Positions 1 through 8,770 of a stretch of 64,000 nt of DNA are shown here, piece by piece. Below the pieces are notes generated by a model, which was not told the DNA's origin, did no database searches, and saw only the letters and a list, made by a program, of their open reading frames with translations. Source of the stretch: Sphingobacterium arenae (lineage in GTDB: Bacteria > Bacteroidota > Bacteroidia > Sphingobacteriales > Sphingobacteriaceae). The translations under genes and the position numbers were made by a program. The stretch lies in assembly GCF_014692505.1 (NCBI RefSeq), contig NZ_JACNYK010000006.1, forward strand, positions 186,001 through 250,000, written 5' to 3'. Position 1 is the stretch's first letter. Every line of letters starts with the position of its first letter.

Positions 1-579
1 ATGCCTTTCAACGGTTTGACATTACTAGATTACGCGATTAATTCAACGTTGGTTTTGGCAAACGCCGCTATCCTGAAGCAAGACCGAGCAGGTATGCTGA
101 CGTTCTCCAAAACGGTTTCCAACCATATAATGGCGGAGAAGCGTAATAACCAAATGCAACTCATTTCCGAAAAACTTTACAGTATAACAACTGCTTTCGA
201 AGAGTCGGAGTTTGGAAATCTGTACGCTTTCTGTAATAAACATATCAACAAGCGTTCCTTATTGATGTTGTATACGAATTTCGAAACGATAGATGCTTTG
301 TCACGGCAAATGGCTTATTTGCGTATGCTCGCCAAGACGCACATTGTAGTCGTGGTTGTATTCAAGAATACGGAGTTGATCGATATGGCGAAAGAAGAAG
401 GTAAGAAAACCATTGACGTGTATAACCAAATCATTGCGCAGAAATTTGTATACGAAAAGCATCTGGTTATCCAAGAATTACATAGACAGGGAATCCAGAC
501 CATTTACACGTCGCCGGAAAACCTGACCATTAACGCCATTAACAAATATTTAGAAATTAAAGCGAGAGGGCTATTGTAA
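1..579 (+). CDS. DUF58 family protein, C-terminal part (5' end cut by window)
   Basis: The reading frame is open from the first base, so the 192 residues seen are only the C-terminal part; family members usually exceed 400 residues. The segment DYAINSTLVLANAAILKQD followed by AGMLTFS is the vWA-like core typical of DUF58 proteins, which normally sit beside a MoxR-type AAA ATPase in Bacteroidetes and are thought to act in envelope stress or protein maturation. The MoxR partner would lie upstream, outside the window. The ATG at base 1 is probably an internal Met. The stop is one base from the stop of the convergent queD gene, leaving no room for a terminator. The family assignment is from motif recognition; function is not established. 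Confidence 0.75.
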   Translation: MPFNGLTLLDYAINSTLVLANAAILKQDRAGMLTFSKTVSNHIMAEKRNNQMQLISEKLYSITTAFEESEFGNLYAFCNKHINKRSLLMLYTNFETIDALSRQMAYLRMLAKTHIVVVVVFKNTELIDMAKEEGKKTIDVYNQIIAQKFVYEKHLVIQELHRQGIQTIYTSPENLTINAINKYLEIKARGLL

Positions 580-580
580 G

Positions 581-1000
581 TCATAGGCTATACGTAGCAG
601 AACACTTCGCTGTTTCTTCCACCTTACAGGCCACCAGTCGAACGGGGTAACCACTTAACTGTTGTGGCCCGATATGTTCTACCAAATACTGCGCGATGTT
701 TTCCGCCGTCGGGTTAAAAGGTACAATGACGAGGCTGTCGCCAGCTATTTCTTGCAAAGGGAGTAGCAACTCATCATCCGCCCAGATTAAGAACTTGTGA
801 TCAAAGTGTTCTTCTAGCCATTGGCAAAGCGTAATTTTAATAACAGAGAAATCAACCACCCGACCTATTTCGTCCAGTTGATCAGCTGCTACCGTAAAGT
901 GTATACGGTAATTGTGTCCGTGTAAAAACCGACATTTACCCTCATGTCCCACCACGCGGTGTCCACAGGATATATCATGGTATCTTTCTGCAAGAATCAT
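581..1000 (-). CDS. queD: 6-carboxytetrahydropterin synthase / PTPS-like protein
   Basis: This 139-residue protein matches the pterin synthase fold of QueD, which converts dihydroneopterin triphosphate to 6-carboxytetrahydropterin in queuosine synthesis. His14, His27 and His29 (in CGH and LHGHNY) are the expected zinc ligands and Cys23 is the expected catalytic cysteine. The conserved VEETA segment near the C terminus is also present. The length is normal for the family. It is the last gene of a minus-strand run hflX-lipB-queD, with about 100 bases between lipB and queD. A true pyruvoyl-tetrahydropterin synthase is the alternative; QueD is much more usual in this phylum. Confidence 0.88.
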   Translation of the reverse strand: MILAERYHDISCGHRVVGHEGKCRFLHGHNYRIHFTVAADQLDEIGRVVDFSVIKITLCQWLEEHFDHKFLIWADDELLLPLQEIAGDSLVIVPFNPTAENIAQYLVEHIGPQQLSGYPVRLVACKVEETAKCSATYSL

Positions 1001-1098
1001 ATGTTTTTTAATTAACTTCGTTGAACTCGCTTCGCTCGGTTTTCAATTCATCTAATCAGTGATCAGTAACTATATAGTTATCTAACCTTCACGCATCA

Positions 1099-1794
1099 CT
1101 ATACCAACTCCATTTGAAATAATGCTGCAATATGACCTTTGAGTTTACTTTTTACCTCCTCCATATCCAGTTTGCGTCCCAGTTCGCGCTCCAACGAAGT
1201 CACATCTTTGTCTTCTATGCCACAGGGAACGATATTTCCGAAATAACTAAGATCTGCATTGACATTGAAAGCAAACCCGTGCATGGTCACCCATCGCGAG
1301 GCTCTTACACCCAAAGCGCATATTTTGCGTGCTTTGTCATTATCCGCGTCCAGCCAGACACCTGTATACCCGTCGTATCGTCCTGTGGGTATCCCGTAGT
1401 CGCTACAGGTTCGGATAATGGCTTCTTCTAGTGTGCGTAAATACAAATGTATGTCGGTGAAGAAATTATCCAAATCCAAGATGGGGTAACCCACAAGTTG
1501 TCCGGGACCGTGGTAGGTGATATCCCCACCGCGGTTAATTTTATAAAAAGTGGCATTTTTTTCCTTCAATCCTGCTTCATCTAATAACAAATATTCTTCA
1601 TGCCCGCTTTTTCCCAGTGTGTATACATGGGGATGCTCCGTGAAGATAAGATGATTGGGGGTCGGATGAGCTGTGCCATTTGTCCGGTTATCGTTCTTAG
1701 CGGCCACTGTTTTCGTAAATATCTCTTCTTGGCGATCCCAAGCATCCTGATAATCGACCAATCCCCAGTCTACAAATTGTACCTGTTTGTTCAT
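1099..1794 (-). CDS. lipB: Lipoyl(octanoyl) transferase
   Basis: LipB moves the octanoyl group from acyl carrier protein to the lipoyl domains of 2-oxoacid dehydrogenases and the glycine cleavage H protein in the cytoplasm. The protein has 231 residues, the usual size. The signature RGGDITYHGPGQLVGYP is complete. The catalytic lysine is expected in the ARKICALGVR segment and the catalytic cysteine in IVPCGIEDKDVTSL; both are present. The gene begins two bases after the stop of hflX on the same strand, so the two are almost certainly cotranscribed. Confidence 0.95.
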   Translation of the reverse strand: MNKQVQFVDWGLVDYQDAWDRQEEIFTKTVAAKNDNRTNGTAHPTPNHLIFTEHPHVYTLGKSGHEEYLLLDEAGLKEKNATFYKINRGGDITYHGPGQLVGYPILDLDNFFTDIHLYLRTLEEAIIRTCSDYGIPTGRYDGYTGVWLDADNDKARKICALGVRASRWVTMHGFAFNVNADLSYFGNIVPCGIEDKDVTSLERELGRKLDMEEVKSKLKGHIAALFQMELV

Positions 1795-1796
1795 GG

Positions 1797-2987
1797 TTAA
1801 TACAATAAATTATTATAAGGATATCGGACAATATGCATTTGAGAGATAATCTCATATAATTTCTGCTTGAATTCCTCGACATTGGTTTTCTCCGTGGCAG
1901 ATAGGAAAATTGCCGGATCAGCATTTTTTGCCATCCAAGAGTTTTTGAAATCTTCAAGCGTAACTTTAATTTCTTCACCATCCTCATCGACCTCCACGGG
2001 AGCTTTATACGCATCTATTTTGTTAAATACCGTGATAACAGGTTTGTCCAGGGCATCAATATCTTTCAGCGTTTCATTTACTGCAGCAATATGGTCTTCA
2101 AAATTAGGATGAGATATATCGACGACGTGTATAAGTACATCTGCTTCGCGCACCTCGTCCAACGTGGATTTAAAGGATTCCACCAGATGGTGAGGCAGCT
2201 TGCGAATAAAACCAACCGTATCCGAAAGCAGAAAAGGTAGATTGTCAATGACTACCTTCCGTACGGTTGTATCGAGCGTGGCAAACAGTTTGTTCTCCAT
2301 GAGCACATCCGACTTCGAGATCATGTTCAATATGGTAGACTTTCCCACGTTGGTATAGCCCACAAGCGCTACACGTATGAGTTCACCTCGGTTTTTACGC
2401 TGGGTTTCATTCTGCTTATCGATGATCCTTAAGCGTTCTTTCAACAGTGATATCTTGTTGAGTATAATCCGTCTATCCGTTTCAATCTGGGACTCTCCCG
2501 GACCGCGCATACCGATACCCCCACGCTGGCGCTCCAAGTGCGTCCACATGCGGGTTAGCCGCGGTAACAGGTATTGCAGCTGTGCCAATTCTACTTGTGT
2601 CTTGGCCTGTGCGGTTTGCGCATGCTTGGCGAAAATATCCAGAATGAGGTTAGAGCGATCCAAAATCTTACGTTTGAGTTCGCGCTCTACGTTGCGGAGC
2701 TGTGAAGGCGATAGTTCATCGTCAAACACAATCATGTCAATCTCCTCGGCATCCGCATACTGCCGGATTTCTTCCAGCTTACCCGATCCGACAAAGGTGG
2801 CATGTTCCGGTTTGGCCAATTTCTGTGTGAAAACACCTTTGACCTCACCCCCGGCTGTCTGCACGAGGAACTCCAGCTCCTGTAGGTAATCTTTTGCCGT
2901 TTGTTCTGAAATATCAGGAGTGATTACGGAAACAAGTAAGGCTGTTTCGGATTTATGCGCTGTATCGTATATTTTTGTTTTTCCCAT
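1797..2987 (-). CDS. hflX: GTPase HflX
   Basis: This 396-residue protein is HflX, a ribosome-associated GTPase that rescues or splits stalled ribosomes under stress. The N-terminal HflX domain contains the glycine-rich stretch GGIGMRGPGESQIETDRR. The G domain follows with the P loop GYTNVGKST, the G3 motif DTVGFI and the G4 motif NKID. The C-terminal extension is short. It is the first gene of the hflX-lipB-queD run. A TATCTTTG element reads toward it on the minus strand at 3040-3033, consistent with a Bacteroidetes -7 box about 45 bases before the ATG. Confidence 0.95.
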   Translation of the reverse strand: MGKTKIYDTAHKSETALLVSVITPDISEQTAKDYLQELEFLVQTAGGEVKGVFTQKLAKPEHATFVGSGKLEEIRQYADAEEIDMIVFDDELSPSQLRNVERELKRKILDRSNLILDIFAKHAQTAQAKTQVELAQLQYLLPRLTRMWTHLERQRGGIGMRGPGESQIETDRRIILNKISLLKERLRIIDKQNETQRKNRGELIRVALVGYTNVGKSTILNMISKSDVLMENKLFATLDTTVRKVVIDNLPFLLSDTVGFIRKLPHHLVESFKSTLDEVREADVLIHVVDISHPNFEDHIAAVNETLKDIDALDKPVITVFNKIDAYKAPVEVDEDGEEIKVTLEDFKNSWMAKNADPAIFLSATEKTNVEEFKQKLYEIISQMHIVRYPYNNLLY

Positions 2988-3032
2988 GTATTATTACGTA
3001 TTCAATAGCTTGTTGTAAATAGAACAAGCCTA

Positions 3033-3040
3033 CAAAGATA
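3033..3040 (-). promoter_or_regulatory. Probable -7 box for hflX
   Basis: On the minus strand the bases read TATCTTTG, an exact match to the Bacteroidetes -7 consensus TAnnTTTG, about 45 bases before the hflX start. No clear TTTG -33 box was found at the expected spacing. Confidence 0.5.
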
Positions 3041-3134
3041 ATGGTTTTTGTCCTAACGTAACGGTGATGCTCGGCAAGATAGCAGTATGGTTCACCTCTA
3101 TTGAAAAAACATTTCTTGATAGGTTGGTTGACGA

Positions 3135-3533
3135 TTACTTTTTCTTAAGATGCTGTACTTCCTGCTCCAAGATAATAACTTGTTTTTCCAACGAAAATAT
3201 AGTTTTTTCCTGTGATGATATAACCAACTTAAGGGCATCGATTAATGTATGTTCGATTTCATTTACGACTATCGGCTCATTGTAGAATTCCCCATCATCG
3301 CGAGCGATCGTCTCATCATGACGATACATTCTACCCTCTCCGATAATTAGCCACGTCGGATTGATATCTGTATGTTTAGATAAAATAGTAACCACGGCAT
3401 CGGAGTTTAGCCCCGTATTCTTTTGCATACCCTTGAAATTGGCATAGGATAACCCTAACTCCTTGAAAAAATCTGTCTTGCGGATCTTTTTACTTTCCGC
3501 TATTTGCAATACTCTCCCCTTAATGTTAGACAT
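3135..3533 (-). CDS. XRE-like DNA-binding regulator with C-terminal coiled coil
   Basis: The 132-residue protein begins with a helix-turn-helix region (about residues 3-65) of the phage-repressor type common in Bacteroidetes: GRVLQIAESKKI, then GLSYANFKG as the turn and second helix, then the NPTWLIIGEGRMYR end motif. The C terminus from about residue 92 is a leucine/isoleucine heptad coiled coil (SLEKQVIILEQEVQHLKKK), probably for dimerisation. It is divergent from the unknown gene at 3630, and the shared gap holds TATCT boxes beside a promoter. I infer that it represses itself and the island genes. No helix-turn-helix residue has been compared with a known target. Confidence 0.75.
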   Translation of the reverse strand: MSNIKGRVLQIAESKKIRKTDFFKELGLSYANFKGMQKNTGLNSDAVVTILSKHTDINPTWLIIGEGRMYRHDETIARDDGEFYNEPIVVNEIEHTLIDALKLVISSQEKTIFSLEKQVIILEQEVQHLKKK

Positions 3534-3538
3534 TTTTT

Positions 3539-3609
3539 TATCTAAAAATTTTAAAAAGATATTTTATTGCCTTATATTTGACTTGTTAAGTATATAAAAA
3601 TATCTAAAA
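3539..3609. promoter_or_regulatory. Candidate operator boxes in the divergent promoter of the HEPN island
   Basis: The sequence TATCTAAAA occurs at 3539-3547 and again at 3601-3609, and an inverted AGATA lies at 3557-3561, forming a TATCT-N13-AGATA dyad directly before the regulator start. The second direct copy lies downstream of the -7 box of the rightward promoter. This layout would let one dimeric protein block both promoters. It is a pattern reading only; the region is A/T rich, so chance matches are possible. Confidence 0.45.
3573..3580 (+). promoter_or_regulatory. Probable -7 box for the unknown gene at 3630
   Basis: The bases TATATTTG match the TAnnTTTG consensus exactly and lie 50 bases before the ATG at 3630, flanked by the TATCTAAAA boxes. 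No convincing -33 TTTG was found. Confidence 0.5.
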
Positions 3610-3629
3610 CACCTTTTGTAAACTGATTT

Positions 3630-4253
3630 ATGATGAAAAATACACAAAAGAAGTTAAAAGCAAAACATTTTCGCTACTTAAGCAGGGAATATGTTAAAGA
3701 CCCCGATCGCTTTCTCAAAGAGGTCGTACATCAATGGGGACTAGATTGGTCGAACAATTTCAACTACCTTATTAATAGTTCTATTTATCCGCCTATGCGT
3801 ACGGATTTAGCTTTTGAATATGGATTTGTATATAATCATCTCGCACAGATGCTTGAAGTGGCGTATGTGATTTTTAAAAAATGCGAGCTAAGACCTATCC
3901 AAAGTGATCGTCTATTCCATTACAGTTGTCAAGAGATGTTCGATGCCGAAATTGAAGGCGGTAGAATTTTTCCGGAGAAAGCGCTGCGGACATTCTTTGG
4001 ATTTAAGAATCTCAAACAATGGTGGATGGTTTTGGATGATCTTTTGCAGTATCGGGTCTGTGGGGCGTCTGATATGGACGGCATTCAACTCGATTCCGAA
4101 TATATCGCCGTCCGCGAATTCCTGGTCAAACTCCCAAAGGTTTTAAGGGAAATATACGATAGGGGAGGTTTACAATTTTGTTTGGAAACTTATGCAGGGG
4201 GGATAGATGAGATAAGGGGTGGAGAGCGGATTCAAAGGAAGATAGCCGATTAG
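3630..4253 (+). CDS. Unknown protein, paralogue of the protein at 6030
   Basis: I do not recognise this 207-residue soluble protein. It shares a layout with the 197-residue protein at 6030: a basic start with KxFRYL and KDP, a middle segment with E(I/V)AYVI, and FFxFxxLKQW near residue 130. It has no signal peptide or membrane segment. The gene opens the island and is followed after three bases by the HEPN-type gene, so the two are almost surely cotranscribed. The start at 3630 is reasonable because the following codon is also ATG-like in context (ATGATG), leaving a one-codon uncertainty. A role as partner or regulator of the HEPN protein is an inference from position. Confidence 0.7.
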   Translation: MMKNTQKKLKAKHFRYLSREYVKDPDRFLKEVVHQWGLDWSNNFNYLINSSIYPPMRTDLAFEYGFVYNHLAQMLEVAYVIFKKCELRPIQSDRLFHYSCQEMFDAEIEGGRIFPEKALRTFFGFKNLKQWWMVLDDLLQYRVCGASDMDGIQLDSEYIAVREFLVKLPKVLREIYDRGGLQFCLETYAGGIDEIRGGERIQRKIAD

Positions 4254-4256
4254 ATC

Positions 4257-5981
4257 ATGGAAAAGTTAGACCAGCCCCAACTGAAAGGTATCCTTTCTAC
4301 GCTTACGGAGATCTTTATTATTGACGAAGTTTTCCTCTGGACATTTTATTGGGAAAATGAATCCCGACATATGTTGCAGATATTGATCCGCAAAGGGAGC
4401 GGACAAACGTTTACGGATGCTCATATTTATATGCGTACTGTCATTAAGCGAGAGCATAAACTTGATTATGTAGTGTGCTACCCTCATGAGATGCAGAAGA
4501 AGGTTAAGCAAGGTTTAGGAAGAGCAGTGTTGGTTTGCCAACCTGACAATCTCATCTATCAGCATCCTAAAGCAAAGGAAAAGGTAAAAGTTCCCATTTT
4601 AGATGTTAATAAAATTGCTAACAAAACAGAAAATTATTTGCAGAAAGAGATTCGAAAGGTAGAGGCATTTTTAGATGGTTATCGATTTTACCTTGATAAA
4701 AATGATTTTTCTCATGCGGCGTTTATGCTTCATCAAGTCATCGAATTATCCTGTCGAACTGCTGAGCATCTGTTAGTGGGCGATGAGAGAAGGACACACT
4801 GTCTCAAAACTCATCAGAACTATTTGGGAGCCTATGCTCCCGATCTAGACGACTTGTTTCGTAGAAACGAAAGGGAGATTATTGTAGATAAGTTGGATGA
4901 AGCCTATTCATCGATTCGTTATGATCAAGATTACGAGATCGAAAAAGAACAACTTCATGAAGCTGCAAAGCTTGCGGATGATATCTCGAAATGGCTGGCT
5001 CGCTACGGTCTTTTTCTCCTTCAGGAAATCCAAGAAAAGCTTGGCCCCAAATACAAAATAGTGATTAACCCTTTAAACCCTACAACAATGAATACACCAA
5101 TCAACACCAACCATCGGGATTTAATTTTGAACGCGTTAGAATTATATTGTGTGCCAGCAAATGTCCGCTGTTTTGCCTATCGCTATACTTCATCAAGTGT
5201 CGTTAATCTTCTTGATGAAACTCGGTTACATCAAGAAAAACATCATTATTACCTGATGTTAGTCGTCTCGGAAGCAAAAATATCAATCCAGCATCTACAG
5301 AGTGCCATAAAAAATACGTTGCCCGATTTTGTCGATATTACCCTTCTGCCATTCGAGCAAGATTACTTCCAGAAGAGATGCGAAAAGCAAGACGGGTTTT
5401 ATCTGGCATTGATGCAACAAAGTGAAGTCTGGTATGAGAATAAAGAAAAGCTTATAAAGACAGTTAAGGATGAGACAGAGCCGGAGATCACGCTAGTCGA
5501 TCAGAAAGTTCAGTGGTTGAAAGGGCAACAAAGAGCAGAGCATCTCTATGATGTCCATACTGATAACATGTATTTAGGCTCGGAAGAGGTTGTTTGCCAC
5601 GGTTTGGCGTTATCGCTCGAGCAGAGTTGTTTAGGGTTGCTGCGCGTTTTCTGGCAGTTTCAGCCGCAGTCTACTGGGCTAAATCACCTTATGCAACTCT
5701 GTGAATTGATTTGTCCCGAAGCAACTTCGGTGTTTCTACTGGACAGTCCAATAGAAAGCCCAATTTTCAAACTATTAGTGGAAGCACAACATCAATTTCG
5801 ACATAATGTAAACTATCGTACAGAAGGACAACATCTGCAAACGTTATCCGACAGGGTTGGTGCTTTTAATGCAGTAATCAAAAAGCATGTGGACGTGTAT
5901 TTCGAAAAGGAAGGGGACAGGCCGGCTGATGCGACATCAAAAAATGGAAGTGAAGAGGTTCTAGAAGAAGTGGAGAAATGA
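4257..5981 (+). CDS. Protein with two tandem degenerate MNT-like/HEPN units
   Basis: The 574-residue protein contains a recognisable HEPN domain at about residues 125-250: the AAFMLHQVIELSCR helix, the THCLKTH segment and the RYDQDYEIEKEQL end, as in Bacteroidetes proteins that join a minimal nucleotidyltransferase to HEPN. The preceding 120 residues occupy the nucleotidyltransferase place but lack the GSxxxG catalytic motif. Residues from about 280 to 545 appear to repeat the order in weaker form: a strand-rich part ending VDITLLPFEQDYF, then a helical part with GLALSLEQSCL and ending RHNVNYRTEGQHL. HEPN proteins are often RNases in toxin-antitoxin or defence systems, but the usual Rx4-6H site is not clear here. 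The C terminus is acidic and probably disordered. Confidence 0.65.
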   Translation: MEKLDQPQLKGILSTLTEIFIIDEVFLWTFYWENESRHMLQILIRKGSGQTFTDAHIYMRTVIKREHKLDYVVCYPHEMQKKVKQGLGRAVLVCQPDNLIYQHPKAKEKVKVPILDVNKIANKTENYLQKEIRKVEAFLDGYRFYLDKNDFSHAAFMLHQVIELSCRTAEHLLVGDERRTHCLKTHQNYLGAYAPDLDDLFRRNEREIIVDKLDEAYSSIRYDQDYEIEKEQLHEAAKLADDISKWLARYGLFLLQEIQEKLGPKYKIVINPLNPTTMNTPINTNHRDLILNALELYCVPANVRCFAYRYTSSSVVNLLDETRLHQEKHHYYLMLVVSEAKISIQHLQSAIKNTLPDFVDITLLPFEQDYFQKRCEKQDGFYLALMQQSEVWYENKEKLIKTVKDETEPEITLVDQKVQWLKGQQRAEHLYDVHTDNMYLGSEEVVCHGLALSLEQSCLGLLRVFWQFQPQSTGLNHLMQLCELICPEATSVFLLDSPIESPIFKLLVEAQHQFRHNVNYRTEGQHLQTLSDRVGAFNAVIKKHVDVYFEKEGDRPADATSKNGSEEVLEEVEK

Positions 5982-6029
5982 TGAGAAACGGTTTTAACTA
6001 CGTACAAAATCAGCCATAAAAATAAATAA

Positions 6030-6623
6030 ATGAAAACAATTACTAAAACCCTTTCTAAAAAGAATTTTCGCTATCTCGATAAAAAGGAGATAAAAGATCC
6101 GCTATCTTATCTAAAGAATTATTTTGGTGATGTAACGAATATCAAGTATTGGTCAGGAGATGTGAAGGCGTTCCTGCAGAGTAGTCTAGATAAAAGGTTA
6201 ACGATGACAGGGTACCCATACGTTTCTATTGGACAAGAACTGATTAAGCATATCGAAATTGCCTATGTCATTTATCGACAGGCTAGAATAAAGGAGGTAC
6301 TTCATGATTTTACGGCTCTTAGAAGCAATCAAGATAGGGGAAAACATCATCAGAAAGAACGAATGTACACGCCAGAGGAGATACTTTACCTATTTTTTAA
6401 ATTCCAGTCGCTCAAACAATGGCAAAATGAAATTGATTGGATGACACATAAGGCTTTCGCTTGTTGGACGGGATACGAATACGAACCCGGAGAGAATGCT
6501 GTCGTGTACTACGTGTATATTGTTGAATTGATTTATGCATTATACAACATTCAGAAAGAAGGGAAACTTGTTTTAGATGTGCCGTTTTATGTAGAATTAC
6601 ACAGCCAGAACGACGTCCTATAG
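6030..6623 (+). CDS. Unknown protein, paralogue of the protein at 3630
   Basis: This 197-residue protein is not recognised. It resembles the protein at 3630 in its KKNFRYL/KDP start, in IEIAYVIYRQA and in FFKFQSLKQW, and it is equally soluble. Its C terminus has the segment IVELIYALYN, which faintly recalls the end of RteC-type regulators, but the rest does not fit that family well enough to name it. The gene follows the HEPN gene by about 50 bases in the same direction and converges on recG with nine bases between the stops. It probably belongs to the same transcription unit. Confidence 0.7.
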   Translation: MKTITKTLSKKNFRYLDKKEIKDPLSYLKNYFGDVTNIKYWSGDVKAFLQSSLDKRLTMTGYPYVSIGQELIKHIEIAYVIYRQARIKEVLHDFTALRSNQDRGKHHQKERMYTPEEILYLFFKFQSLKQWQNEIDWMTHKAFACWTGYEYEPGENAVVYYVYIVELIYALYNIQKEGKLVLDVPFYVELHSQNDVL

Positions 6624-6632
6624 ACTGCTACA

Positions 6633-8738
6633 TCAAGAAATCTTATCCCACGAAATACCGGGCGACCGCTGATTAAGATAATGTGCCAACAGTATGTTTT
6701 TCTCTGAGGAAAGTGAAGGGTCTTCCTTGAATATTTCTATAACACGATGACGCGCTTCCATAAGAATAGCTTGATCGGATGCCAGATTTGCAATTTTCAT
6801 TTCAAGCACGCCGGACTGCTGAGTGCCGGAAATATCGCCCGGACCGCGAAGCTGCAAATCGACTTCCGCAATCTCGAAGCCATCAGACGTGCGCACCATG
6901 GTCTCCAATCGCGTACTGCCTTCTTTGCTTAGCTTGTGTGTTGTCAGTAAAATGCAGAAAGATTGCTCCGCCCCCCGGCCTACGCGCCCGCGGAGCTGAT
7001 GAAGTTGCGACAACCCAAAACGCTCTGCATTTTCGATGATCATTACGGAGGCGTTTGGCACATTGACCCCTACTTCAATAACAGTCGTAGCGACCATGAT
7101 TTGTGTTTCACCTTTTACGAAGCGTTGCATCTCAAAATCCTTATCCTTAACAGGCATCTTGCCGTGCACAATGCTGATTTTGTACTGCGGTAGTGGAAAT
7201 TCCCGTTGCAGGTTTTCCAAACCAGCCTCGAGATATAGTAAATCCATCTTTTCGCTTTCCTTAATTAGCGGGTATACGACATAAATCTGTCTCCCTTTTG
7301 CAATTTCGTCTCGCATAAAGCCAAATACTCGCAGGCGTTGGTTCTCGTAAAAATGTACGGTTTTTATGGGCTTACGTCCAGCGGGAAGTTCGTCGATGAC
7401 CGAAATGTCAAGATCGCCATACATGGTCATGGCCAACGTTCGGGGGATAGGTGTTGCGGTCATCACGAGCATGTGCGGCGGGACAACGTTCTTACGCCAT
7501 AGTTTTGCCCGTTGCTCTACGCCAAAGCGGTGTTGTTCATCAATGACTACAAAACCGATATTTTTAAACTTTACTTTGTCCTCAATGAGCGCATGTGTCC
7601 CAATGAGGATGTCCAACGAGCCATCTTCCAATTGTTGATGTATCAGTCGCCTTTCTCTAAGGGGGGTTGACCCCGTTAACAACTTAACCGTACAGAGTTC
7701 ATCGCCAAGTAGCGCGCCGATTCCAGCAAAATGCTGTTGTGCCAGTATTTCCGTAGGTGCCATCATACAAGCCTGGTAACCGTTATCGATGGCTATGAGC
7801 ATAGACATCAATGCCACAACCGTTTTGCCGGATCCCACGTCGCCCTGTACGAGCCGGTTCATTTGCGCTCCCGTATTCGTATCTAGTCGAATTTCCTTAA
7901 TGACGCGCTTTTGGGCATTAGTTAACGGAAAAGGAAGCCGCTCATTAAAAAAAATGTTGAATTTATCACCTACTTTGTCAAACCGATGTCCCTTATATTT
8001 TTGTGTATTGAGTTGTTTGTTACGTAATAACCGAAGCTGAATAAAAAACAATTCTTCGAATTTCAACCGCCGAACGGCGGCATTTAAATCTTGGGTATTT
8101 TGGGGGAAATGGATAGCAAGCATCGCCCGGGCATAATCCATCAATTGATGCTTTTCCAATAAATAAGGAGGAAGCGGTTCTTGCAAAGTACCGAAAACCG
8201 TTTCTAAAGCTACCTGTTGCAATCGCTGTATGCCACGGGTATCGAGATTAAATTTTTTGAGTTTTTCGGTAGACGAATATACCGGCTGCATAGTGAGGTT
8301 GCCGACTTTCTTTTCTTGCGCATTGAATAATTCCATCTCGGGGTGCGTGATGGAAATCTGACCGTTAAATTCGGAGGGTTTGCCATAAATGATGTAGGCA
8401 GATCCCACTTTCAGGCTTTTTTTAAGCCAAGTGATGCTTTGAAACCACACGAGTTCGATGCTTCCGGTATCGTCTCTGAACTGTGCAACCAGCCGTCGTG
8501 CTCTTTTTTCTCCAATTTCCTGCATAGAAATAAGACGTCCCAAAACCTGTGCACCAATCATGTCGGGGTGCAATTGACTGATTTTGTAAAACTGCGTGCG
8601 GTCTATGTATCGGAAAGGATAATAGGATAGTAAATTGCCAATAGTAAAAATCTGTAGCTCTTTTTTGAGCACATCCGCCTTCTGCGGACCAACACCTTTT
8701 AGGTATTCTATCGGAGTTATTACAGATAAATTAGCCAT
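6633..8738 (-). CDS. recG: ATP-dependent DNA helicase RecG
   Basis: RecG remodels stalled replication forks and branch-migrates Holliday junctions. The 701-residue protein has the full order: an N-terminal wedge/OB domain, then the helicase core with Walker A GDVGSGKT, the DEQH box in VIDEQHRFGV, motif III TATPIPRTLAMT, and motif VI QLHQLRGRVGRG. The C-terminal region with LRGPGDISGTQQSG is also present. The length is normal for Bacteroidetes. The upstream neighbour on the same strand is a small lipoprotein gene ending 32 bases away. Confidence 0.97.
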   Translation of the reverse strand: MANLSVITPIEYLKGVGPQKADVLKKELQIFTIGNLLSYYPFRYIDRTQFYKISQLHPDMIGAQVLGRLISMQEIGEKRARRLVAQFRDDTGSIELVWFQSITWLKKSLKVGSAYIIYGKPSEFNGQISITHPEMELFNAQEKKVGNLTMQPVYSSTEKLKKFNLDTRGIQRLQQVALETVFGTLQEPLPPYLLEKHQLMDYARAMLAIHFPQNTQDLNAAVRRLKFEELFFIQLRLLRNKQLNTQKYKGHRFDKVGDKFNIFFNERLPFPLTNAQKRVIKEIRLDTNTGAQMNRLVQGDVGSGKTVVALMSMLIAIDNGYQACMMAPTEILAQQHFAGIGALLGDELCTVKLLTGSTPLRERRLIHQQLEDGSLDILIGTHALIEDKVKFKNIGFVVIDEQHRFGVEQRAKLWRKNVVPPHMLVMTATPIPRTLAMTMYGDLDISVIDELPAGRKPIKTVHFYENQRLRVFGFMRDEIAKGRQIYVVYPLIKESEKMDLLYLEAGLENLQREFPLPQYKISIVHGKMPVKDKDFEMQRFVKGETQIMVATTVIEVGVNVPNASVMIIENAERFGLSQLHQLRGRVGRGAEQSFCILLTTHKLSKEGSTRLETMVRTSDGFEIAEVDLQLRGPGDISGTQQSGVLEMKIANLASDQAILMEARHRVIEIFKEDPSLSSEKNILLAHYLNQRSPGISWDKIS

Positions 8739-8770
8739 TCCTAAGAACGGCTAATTTACGAAATATATTA

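Noticed and set aside
2377..2889. A 170-codon frame antisense to hflX.
   Set aside because: hflX is a well conserved protein on the minus strand; the opposite frame is Ser/Arg-rich shadow sequence.
6030..6623. Naming the unknown paralogues as RteC-type transposon regulators.
   Set aside because: Only a short segment (VELIYALY) recalls RteC; the rest does not fit, and no conjugative element genes are nearby.
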